Shown one piece after another: positions 1-4,271 of a stretch of DNA of 5,237 nt; within the stretch, counting starts at the first letter, position 1; the number at the start of each line of letters is the position of its first letter. The notes beneath the pieces were generated by a model. It worked only from the letters and a program-made list of their open reading frames with translations, was not told the DNA's origin and did no database searches. Source of the DNA: Acidobacteriota bacterium (lineage in GTDB: Bacteria; Acidobacteriota; Blastocatellia; Pyrinomonadales; Pyrinomonadaceae); the NCBI GenBank assembly GCA_003222935.1, contig QHXL01000336.1, positions 14,965 to 20,201 of the forward strand. The letters are read 5' to 3'. The position numbers and the translations under genes were made by a program.

Positions 1-579
1 GGAACGAGTAAGGGAAATGGCTTTCTCCTGGTAGTCGCAATTCAGGATCGGAAATACTTCACGCAAGTTGGCGATCACCTTGAAGGGGATCTACCCGATG
101 GTCTGGCGGGACAAATCCAACGCGAGAAACTTGTTCCGGCTTTCAAGCGTGGGCAATACAGCAAAGGAATTTTCGACACGATAGAAGCGTACGCCGCGAC
201 GTTGGCTGAGAAACGAGGTTTCAATGTTGAGGGAATAGACCAACGAAAGGCCTATCGCGTTGAAGAAAAGCAGAAGCCTTCTCTCAGCTCAACCGCCTGT
301 TGCATGATTATCTTCTTAATTGGCCTGGTCCTTTTTATCTCCGCTGCGAAACGCGGCAGACGTGGCGGCGGTGGCGGTGGCGGTGGCTGTTTGCAAGCAC
401 TGCTCTGGGGATCTTTATTTAACAATCTCGGCGGTAGCGGAAGAAACTGGGGTGGCGGAAGTGGCTGGGGCGGCGGCGGTTTCGGTGGTGGCGGTTTTGG
501 CGGCGGCGGAGGTGGTTTCGGCGGAGGTTTTGGTGGCGGCGGCAGTTTCGGCGGCGGCGGAGCAGGAGGAAGCTGGTAA
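1..579 (+). CDS. TPM-domain (YgcG-type) membrane protein, C-terminal part
   Basis: The gene is open from the first base of the window in this frame, so its start lies upstream; 192 residues are visible. Window residues 1-75 read as the end of a TPM fold: a hydrophobic strand (FLLVVAIQD), a VGDHLEGDLPD segment, then a helix containing LVPAFKRGQYSKGIFDTIEAY, which matches the usual TPM pattern of a P-x-F-(K/R)-x-G-x-(Y/F)-x-x-G-(I/L) motif. A single transmembrane segment follows at about residues 98-116, then a basic stop (KRGRR) and a long tail rich in Gly, with Phe and Ser, that ends in GAGGSW. That ending is common in TPM/YgcG proteins. The family is linked to membrane-associated or photosystem-repair roles, but its biochemical activity in most bacteria is unclear. 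A palindromic repeat begins 5 bp after the stop. The family assignment is firm; the role is not. Confidence 0.88.
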   Translation, partial: GTSKGNGFLLVVAIQDRKYFTQVGDHLEGDLPDGLAGQIQREKLVPAFKRGQYSKGIFDTIEAYAATLAEKRGFNVEGIDQRKAYRVEEKQKPSLSSTACCMIIFLIGLVLFISAAKRGRRGGGGGGGGCLQALLWGSLFNNLGGSGRNWGGGSGWGGGGFGGGGFGGGGGGFGGGFGGGGSFGGGGAGGSW

Positions 580-583
580 AGAA

Positions 584-674
584 AATGTCCGATATGCTTC
601 AGCTTGTCGTGACTCGGATTACAGCGGAGACGGCACTAAATCAACTCACGACAAGCTAAAGCATATCGAACATA
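584..674. repeat. MITE-like palindromic repeat, copy 1
   Basis: Inverted repeat with 28-nt arms at 585-612 and 646-673 that differ at two positions, around a 33-nt centre. The outer end reads ATGTCCGATATGCTT. The same arms recur at 2658-2760 and 4168-4270, so this is a dispersed family and not a chance hairpin. It fills most of the gap between the TPM stop and the nucleotidyltransferase start. The centre is shorter than in the other two copies and shows little similarity to them. No T-run follows either arm, so it does not look like an intrinsic terminator. No clear target-site duplication is visible. Confidence 0.88.
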
Positions 675-682
675 ATAGATCC

Positions 683-1417
683 ATGGTAAAGACAGTAATT
701 CAAGAAGCGCTCAACGGACTGATCGAAGATCTTCGTGCAACTCACGGAGCGAACCTCGCCTCAGTCGTTCTCTACGGTTCCGCCGCTGCCGGTGATCAGA
801 TAGAACTTCGTTCCGACTACAACCTGCTCATCGCATTGAATCAGATCACACCGAATGATCTGCGTTCAGCCCAGGCGCCAATGCGCGAGTGGCAACGATT
901 GGGCCATCCGCTGCCTGTCTACTTCACTGTCGAAGAACTATCCGACGCGGCTGATGTATTTCCGATCGAGTTTCATCAGATGGCCAAGGCGCGCGTCGTT
1001 CTCTACGGAAAAGATCCGTTCGAGTTTGTGCACCTGTCGGACCTCAACCTACGTCATCAAGCCGAGTACGAGTTGCGGAGCAAACTGATCCAGTTGCGTC
1101 GCCTGTACATTCCTGCATCAGTTTCAGTAGAAAAACTCTGCGACTTGATGAGCGACAGCCTGGCAAGTTTTGCCGCGCTGTTTCGGGCAGTGCTTTTGCT
1201 ACACGGAAAAGAAGCGCCAGTCAGTAAGCCAGATTGTGTGCGCGCGACTGTCAAACTTTTGAATCTCGATCCGACCCCCTTCGAAAGAATTTTTGATTTT
1301 CGGGCAGGCGAAAACTTGCCGCAGTCCGAAACAGAAGCGAACGAACTGTTTGGAGCTTACATGCTTCAAATTGAAATAGTGGTAGAAGCAGTTGACGAAC
1401 TCAGTATGAGTTCGTAA
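683..1417 (+). CDS. Nucleotidyltransferase-fold protein, probably catalytically degenerate
   Basis: The protein has 244 residues from the ATG at 683. The open frame extends upstream to 320, but that part is the shadow of the Gly-rich tail plus the repeat, so I exclude it. Residues 25-52 show the MNT/KNTase-type core: a strand VVLYGS (28-33), AAAGD, then SDYNLLIAL (44-52). The usual D-x-D is D45-Y46-N47, so the second metal-binding Asp is Asn. The strand that normally carries the third Asp reads LPVYFTVEEL, with Tyr80 near the expected place. The C-terminal 140 residues are helical, with an LYGKDPF turn and an NLRHQAEYELRSKLIQLRRLYI helix pair. From memory, related bacterial proteins share the Asn form, so loss of catalysis may be a family trait. 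No good Shine-Dalgarno sequence is seen. It lies between TPM and LemA on the same strand. A role is not assignable. Confidence 0.75.
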   Translation: MVKTVIQEALNGLIEDLRATHGANLASVVLYGSAAAGDQIELRSDYNLLIALNQITPNDLRSAQAPMREWQRLGHPLPVYFTVEELSDAADVFPIEFHQMAKARVVLYGKDPFEFVHLSDLNLRHQAEYELRSKLIQLRRLYIPASVSVEKLCDLMSDSLASFAALFRAVLLLHGKEAPVSKPDCVRATVKLLNLDPTPFERIFDFRAGENLPQSETEANELFGAYMLQIEIVVEAVDELSMSS

Positions 1418-1461
1418 TTAGCCCTCTGGTGCTGGGCTGTTACAACAAACGGGAGATTGAA

Positions 1462-2088
1462 ATGAAGACGCGACGATTATTGATACTTTTTGCATTGGCC
1501 GTGATCAGTATTTCGGCCAGCGGATGTGGCTATAACACACTGACTACCAAACGTGAGAACGTGAAAGCGAAATGGGCGAATGTAGAGACCCAGCTGCAAC
1601 GCCGCGGCGATCTCTTAACCAACCTGGCCGAATCAGCCAAGATGGCTGGCGTGCAGGAACAGGAAGTATTCGGCAAAATCGCGGAGGCGCGTTCCAGGTT
1701 ACTGAACGCAACGAACCAGGCCCCACAGGGTGAAGCCGGCGATAAGTCGCCCGAACAAAAACAGGCGGTGATCGATGCTGCGAATAGTTTTGGCGGGACG
1801 ATTGGACGACTACTTGTACTGCAGGAGGCCTATCCGGACTTGAAATCGAACGCGAATTTCCTGAAGCTTCAGGATGAGGTCGCTGGGACTGAGAACCGAA
1901 TCGCGACATCGCGCAAGGACTACAACGACGCAACGCAAGACTACAACACAACGCGCGCGTCCTTCCCGACAGTGATTTCCGCAAAGATGTTTGGCTTCCG
2001 AGAAGAGCCTTACTTCAAAGCGGATGAAGCTGCGAAGGAAGTTCCGAAGCTGGACTCGGAATCACTCAGGCAGAACCAGAACAAATAG
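1462..2088 (+). CDS. lemA: LemA family lipoprotein
   Basis: The protein has 208 residues from the ATG at 1462, which is preceded by GGGAG at 1451-1455. A GTG at 1429 would add 11 residues ahead of a clear signal peptide, so it is rejected. Residues 1-22 form a lipoprotein signal: basic MKTRR, a hydrophobic core and a lipobox-like ASGC with the lipid-modified Cys at 22. The LemA core follows: YNTLTTKRENVKAKWANVE (24-42), QLQRRGDLL, then EAYPDLKSNANFLKLQDEV (122-140) and ENRIATSRKDYND, ending in FPTVISAKMFGF. A polar insert rich in Gln, Gly and Lys (about 82-101) interrupts the helical core. LemA proteins form helical bundles anchored at the membrane, and their molecular role is poorly defined. 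The gap after the nucleotidyltransferase-like gene is 44 bp, so co-transcription is likely. LemA and TPM genes are frequent neighbours. Confidence 0.93.
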   Translation: MKTRRLLILFALAVISISASGCGYNTLTTKRENVKAKWANVETQLQRRGDLLTNLAESAKMAGVQEQEVFGKIAEARSRLLNATNQAPQGEAGDKSPEQKQAVIDAANSFGGTIGRLLVLQEAYPDLKSNANFLKLQDEVAGTENRIATSRKDYNDATQDYNTTRASFPTVISAKMFGFREEPYFKADEAAKEVPKLDSESLRQNQNK

Positions 2089-2116
2089 TTCTTGGTCCTG
2101 GGTCTTTGGCCTTAGC

Positions 2117-2153
2117 AAAAAGAGGTCGCTGTCGATCAGCGACCTCTTTTCCT
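2117..2153. terminator. Bidirectional intrinsic terminator
   Basis: A perfect 14-bp stem (2118-2131 with 2137-2150) closes a 5-nt TCGAT loop. The stem core is GAGGTCGCTG, with A residues on the left and TTTT on the right, so each strand reads a GC-rich hairpin followed by a U-tract. It lies 28 bp after the lemA stop and about 100 bp beyond the stop of the convergent BMC operon, so it can end both transcripts. Confidence 0.9.
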
Positions 2154-2200
2154 TTGCATCCATTTAGTAACTTCTGAAACTACAACGAAACTCTGCTGCT

Positions 2201-2225
2201 GGGACCGCAGGCGTCCTCGCCTGCC
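2201..2225. repeat. REP-like GC-rich hairpin
   Basis: GCAGGCG (2207-2213) and CGCCTGC (2218-2224) form a perfect 7-bp stem around TCCT, preceded by GGGACC. This matches the shape of REP sequences mobilised by REP-associated (RAYT) transposases, with a short conserved head plus a small GC-rich palindrome. Only one copy is present in the window, so family membership is inferred from form. It sits in the convergent intergenic region between the terminator and the 3' end of the small Cys-rich gene. The rest of 2089-2250 shows no other clear feature. Confidence 0.5.
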
Positions 2226-2250
2226 CATTCGCCTCAAGAGACTCTCGAAC

Positions 2251-2643
2251 CTAAAACCCTCTCGAACTACACATCGAGCAGTGATCACACGGTTTCCCAC
2301 CCGGTTCCATCGTGCATGTTTTCTCACTTTGGAAGTAGTCAACCATCTGAGACACGGTCGCTTCTTCAACGCCAAATCTTTCCTCGCTGGGATGATTCGC
2401 GTTCACGCCCCCCAGCCATGGCGAATGCATGCGTGGAGCGACGGCGCCTTCCGAATAAACCCCGCCCGAACTGACCTTCGATTCAATCTGGATAAGTCTG
2501 CTTTGAAGTTCACCAAGGCTGGCTCGCATTGCCGCGAGTTCGGAACTTATGTCACCAGAACCTACCGAACGCGGCACGACTGCGGGCGTTGCCACTCGCT
2601 TCGCAATCCTTTCAGCTATCTGTCGTGCCTGATCAGAACTCAT
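2251..2643 (-). CDS. BMC-associated small protein: N-terminal amphipathic helix, coiled coil, four-Cys C-terminus
   Basis: The protein has 130 residues from an ATG at 2643; a weak AAGAG lies about 9 nt upstream. I do not recognise a named family. Residues 3-18 (SDQARQIAERIAKRVA) form an amphipathic helix with Ile/Ala/Val on one face, followed by a Pro/Gly-rich linker (19-30). This is the layout of BMC encapsulation peptides. Residues 32-58 have heptad-like hydrophobics typical of a short coiled coil. A flexible stretch (59-85) leads to a second helix at about 91-106 and a C-terminal C110-x8-C119-x2-C122-x2-C125 cluster ending in SRGF, suitable for zinc or an iron-sulfur centre. It is the last gene of the BMC operon, after vertex gene 3 and a palindrome. 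It could be a cargo adaptor, a shell-core scaffold or a small redox partner. These roles are inferences; the ORF itself is well supported by context and composition. Confidence 0.72.
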   Translation of the reverse strand: MSSDQARQIAERIAKRVATPAVVPRSVGSGDISSELAAMRASLGELQSRLIQIESKVSSGGVYSEGAVAPRMHSPWLGGVNANHPSEERFGVEEATVSQMVDYFQSEKTCTMEPGGKPCDHCSMCSSRGF

Positions 2644-2656
2644 AATGTTCGCTCTT

Positions 2657-2761
2657 AATGTCCGATATGCTTTAGCTTGTGGTGACTTTCTCTTCGGATC
2701 TTCTCGTGTCTTTCTGCGTTAACTTGCTCACGTCACGACAAACTAAAGTTTATCGGACATT
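2657..2761. repeat. MITE-like palindromic repeat, copy 2
   Basis: Arms of 29 nt at 2658-2686 and 2732-2760, with four mismatches between them, surround a 45-nt centre; one further A/T pair extends each end. The total is 103-105 bp, the same as copy 3. The centre (TCTTCGGATCTTCTCGTG and onward) aligns with the reverse complement of the centre of copy 3, so the two are full-length relatives inserted in opposite orientations. The right arm overlaps the last codons and stop (2750-2752) of vertex gene 3. The left arm ends 14 bp before the start of the small Cys-rich gene. Confidence 0.9.
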
Positions 2762-3046
2762 CAGGGTATCGGACATCAACAGATCGATTCGATCAACTAC
2801 TCCGATGATGGCTGAATCAATTGCCGCGCCGGCTTTACCGGTAGAGGCCGTCGACGCACTCCATCCTTCCTGAACTATCAAAACTGTATCGCCGACGCCC
2901 GAGTCCACAGAATCAAGAGCCAGGCAGGAGTAACTCGTATCCTCACCTTCGGGAGTGATCTGTTGGCAAAGCATCACACGCGCATTCTCATAGCGAATGT
3001 TCTTCTGCGTCGCCACAATATTTCCAACCACTCGAGCAAGAATCAT
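2750..3046 (-). CDS. BMC vertex protein 3 (BMC-P, EutN/CcmL family)
   Basis: The protein has 98 residues from the ATG at 3046, chosen because MILARVVGNIVATQK aligns with the starts of the two paralogues upstream. The longer frame to 3166 would translate through an inverted REP pair and is rejected. Family marks are the N-terminal strand (R5-V-V-G8), CLALDSVDSGVGDTVLIVQ (41-59) and AIDSAIIGVVDRID (75-88). EutN/CcmL proteins form pentamers that cap the vertices of icosahedral shells. This paralogue has QEGWSAS (59-65) in place of the GSSAR or GKEASF of the others, a substitution I associate with one of the three vertex types in fucose/rhamnose (PVM-type) loci. Cys27 and Cys41 are not shared. 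The last eight residues (MSDTLNVR) and the stop fall in or beside repeat copy 2, so the tail may be repeat-derived. No strong ribosome site is visible. Confidence 0.93.
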   Translation of the reverse strand: MILARVVGNIVATQKNIRYENARVMLCQQITPEGEDTSYSCLALDSVDSGVGDTVLIVQEGWSASTASTGKAGAAIDSAIIGVVDRIDLLMSDTLNVR

Positions 3047-3050
3047 AGCG

Positions 3051-3186
3051 AGTAGCACAGACTTCAGTCTGTGTCTCCGTTTAACCCTAACTATCAAAAT
3101 CCAAAGGTGACATTGATCAGTCTGTATCTCGGTCGAATCTAAACTTTCAAATGCAAGAGACGGCACAGACTGAAGTCTATGCTACT
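3051..3186. repeat. Inverted pair of REP-like units (BIME-like)
   Basis: Two 23-nt units, 3051-3073 and 3164-3186, are inverted copies with a single mismatch (AGTAGCA, then C or T, then AGACTTCAGTCTGTG). Each is itself a small palindrome: CACAGACT-TC-AGTCTGTG is perfect in the left unit and has one mismatch in the right. The outer ends carry AGTAGC, a REP-type head. The 90 bp between them is non-coding and holds another partial CAGTCTGT at 3119-3125. The pair fills the gap between vertex genes 2 and 3, and the right unit contains the TAG stop of vertex gene 2 (3182-3184). Confidence 0.8.
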
Positions 3187-3460
3187 TGCCGTTCGTCACA
3201 TGACTTTCAGAATCGACGATGCCGATGATGGTGCAGTCAGTCGGTGTGTCGTCGCGTTTGAACGGAAAGCTCGCTTCCTTACCTCGACACCAAAAGACCA
3301 ACTCGCCTACTCCTGCGCCAACTGAATCAACCGCGACCATCGGTTTCCCGGTTTCTTTCAAGTGACGATCGACCGTTTGCACGACCAACAACTTCCGCCC
3401 GTGAAGCGATTCGTTCTTCACAGTAGCGACAACAGTTCCGATGACACGAGCTAGTTGCAT
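3182..3460 (-). CDS. BMC vertex protein 2 (BMC-P, EutN/CcmL family)
   Basis: The protein has 92 residues from the ATG at 3460. MQLARVIGTVVATVKNESLHGRKLL has the standard EutN/CcmL opening, followed by VAVDSVGAGVGELVFW (42-57) and PTDCTIIGIVDS (73-84). The motif CRGKEASFPF at 58-67 marks the subtype and is, to my recollection, typical of one vertex paralogue in PVM-type loci. It should form a pentamer at shell vertices. It lies 57 bp after the end of vertex gene 1. A GGGAG (3476-3480) sits about 15 nt before the ATG, rather far for an ideal ribosome site. The TAG stop falls inside a REP-like unit, so the reading frame ends exactly where the repeat begins. Assignment to the family is clear; functional specialisation among the paralogues is unknown. 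Confidence 0.94.
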   Translation of the reverse strand: MQLARVIGTVVATVKNESLHGRKLLVVQTVDRHLKETGKPMVAVDSVGAGVGELVFWCRGKEASFPFKRDDTPTDCTIIGIVDSESHVTNGK

Positions 3461-3517
3461 AGTCCGGTGGCCAATCTCCCTTTGACGTGGGACTTTGGAC
3501 CTTACACCTTCGACATC

Positions 3518-3790
3518 TTAATCCCCATTTACTTCAACTGAATCGATCACCCCTACAATAGCCGCATCCACTGGAGCATCCTTCATTCCTTGGGCGAGAC
3601 GCGCGCTGGAGCCCGCAACCACGAGGACGCGTTCATGAAAACCAGCTCCGACAGTGTCAACAGCAACGACATATCCAGTCGTGTCCGTTCCGTCGACGTT
3701 TATCGGACGAACGATCAGAAGTTTCTTTCCACTGAGCCGTTCATCTTTCTGAGTCGCGACAACGGTTCCGAGGATACGAGCGATGATCAT
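3518..3790 (-). CDS. BMC vertex protein 1 (BMC-P, EutN/CcmL family)
   Basis: The protein has 90 residues from the ATG at 3790 and is close to the standard length for EutN/CcmL. It has MIIARILGTVVATQKDERLSG at the N-terminus, VVAVDTVGAGFHERVLVVAGSSAR (41-64) and PVDAAIVGVIDSVE (73-86). The GSSAR segment is the classic CcmL/EutN form. Of the three paralogues this is therefore the most generic, and probably the ancestral-like vertex protein. His52 replaces the usual Gly in the GAGxGE loop. Only 6 bp separate it from the stop of the BMC-H gene and there is no good Shine-Dalgarno sequence, so translation is probably coupled to BMC-H. Confidence 0.95.
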   Translation of the reverse strand: MIIARILGTVVATQKDERLSGKKLLIVRPINVDGTDTTGYVVAVDTVGAGFHERVLVVAGSSARLAQGMKDAPVDAAIVGVIDSVEVNGD

Positions 3791-3796
3791 GAGTAA

Positions 3797-4078
3797 TCAG
3801 CTATCCAAACCGATCGGGAGAGTCTCATCGACACTGCCATGCGGGCGAGGAATGACGTGCACGCTAACCAGCTCACCAACGCGACGGGCAGCTGCTGCAC
3901 CAGCGTCAGTCGCAGCCTTCACGGCAGCGACGTCGCCGCGTACAATTGCAGTAACAAAGCCCGCGCCAATCTTCTCGTAGCCTACGAGAGTTACGTTTGC
4001 AGCCTTGACCATCGCGTCAGCCGCTTCAATCATCGCGACCAATCCTTTTGTTTCAACCATTCCGAGTGCTTCTTGCAT
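3797..4078 (-). CDS. BMC shell hexamer protein (BMC-H, PduA/EutM/CcmK family)
   Basis: The protein has 93 residues and a single BMC domain. Hallmarks are [24 protein letters not shown] (4-27), the pore loop KIGAG (36-40), [19 protein letters not shown] (46-64) and [14 protein letters not shown] (67-80). Such proteins assemble as hexamers that tile the shell facets. The central pore is lined by the residue after the conserved KIG, here Ala-Gly instead of the Ser-Gly of PduA. The start is supported by AGGAGT six bases upstream, the best ribosome site in the operon, consistent with the facet protein being the most abundant shell part. The tail after the PRPH motif is short ([13 protein letters not shown]). 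It is the first shell gene, separated from the aldolase by a palindrome and a candidate promoter. Confidence 0.97.
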   Translation of the reverse strand: MQEALGMVETKGLVAMIEAADAMVKAANVTLVGYEKIGAGFVTAIVRGDVAAVKAATDAGAAAARRVGELVSVHVIPRPHGSVDETLPIGLDS

Positions 4079-4084
4079 TCAGAT

Positions 4085-4090
4085 ACTCCT
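4085..4090 (-). promoter_or_regulatory. Strong ribosome binding site of the BMC-H gene
   Basis: AGGAGT on the minus strand lies six nucleotides before the BMC-H ATG. Ribosome sites before the other shell genes and the aldolase are weak or badly spaced, so this is the main independent translation entry of the shell cluster. Confidence 0.75.
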
Positions 4091-4097
4091 GTTGTCT

Positions 4098-4121
4098 TCG
4101 TGAATCGTAAATCGTGAATCG
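4098..4121. repeat. Short direct repeat in the 5' leader of the BMC-H gene
   Basis: The 10-mer TCGTGAATCG occurs at 4098-4107 and 4112-4121, 14 bp apart, with a related TCGTAAATCG between and overlapping them. It lies in the untranslated leader between the candidate promoter and the ribosome site. It may be simple sequence drift or a regulator site; nothing in the sequence decides this. Confidence 0.4.
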
Positions 4122-4130
4122 AGGAACCAG

Positions 4131-4159
4131 ACTCTAGCGGCTCCCGATAAGTCAGTCAA
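4131..4159 (-). promoter_or_regulatory. Candidate sigma70-type promoter for the shell genes
   Basis: On the minus strand TTGACT (4159-4154) is followed after exactly 17 bp by TAGAGT (4136-4131): five of six and four of six matches to the -35 and -10 consensus. It lies between the palindrome downstream of the aldolase and the BMC-H start and would give a leader of about 45 nt. The -10 match is only moderate, so this is a candidate. Confidence 0.35.
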
Positions 4160-4166
4160 ACTGCTC

Positions 4167-4271
4167 AATGTCCGATATGCTTTAAGCTTGTCGTGACTTG
4201 AATGAGAAGATGCATTAGTCACGAGAAGATACCGAGAGAACGTCACGACAAGCTAAAGCATATCGGACATT
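4167..4271. repeat. MITE-like palindromic repeat, copy 3
   Basis: Arms at 4168-4197 and 4242-4270 match except for one extra A in the left arm, and enclose a 44-nt centre. One more A/T pair extends each end. It is the best-preserved copy. The centre, read on the minus strand, aligns with that of copy 2 (a shared ATCTTCTCGTG is the clearest block). The right end overlaps the TAA stop of the aldolase (4270-4272). It separates the enzyme gene from the shell genes and can form a long stem in the operon mRNA, but lacks a terminator U-tract. Confidence 0.92.

Noticed and set aside
320..682. Long plus-strand frame extending the nucleotidyltransferase-like gene upstream
   Set aside because: It is an Ala/Val-rich shadow of the Gly-rich TPM tail in another frame and then reads through the palindromic repeat; the real domain begins after the ATG at 683.
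1544..1984. Minus-strand ORF inside lemA
   Set aside because: Antisense shadow of a gene with clear LemA family motifs.
2136..2375. Minus-strand ORF overlapping the end of the small Cys-rich gene
   Set aside because: It runs through the terminator and the REP-like hairpin, is very basic, and is a frame shadow of the better-supported gene.
2281..2658. Plus-strand ORF opposite the small Cys-rich gene
   Set aside because: It is rich in Arg, His and Phe with no recognisable domain. The minus-strand frame has helix, coiled-coil and Cys patterning and fits the operon.
3047..3166. N-terminal extension of vertex protein 3
   Set aside because: The extra 40 residues come from the inverted REP region, and the paralogues begin exactly at the MILARV-like sequence.
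3481..3517. GGGACTTTGGACCTT between vertex genes 1 and 2 resembling CTGGGTCTTTGGCCTT after lemA (2098-2113)
   Set aside because: Short, low-complexity similarity without palindromic structure; not enough to call a repeat family.
585..4270. The three palindromes read as a CRISPR array or as intrinsic terminators
   Set aside because: They are dispersed rather than regularly spaced, with genes between them, and no T-run follows the stems on either strand.
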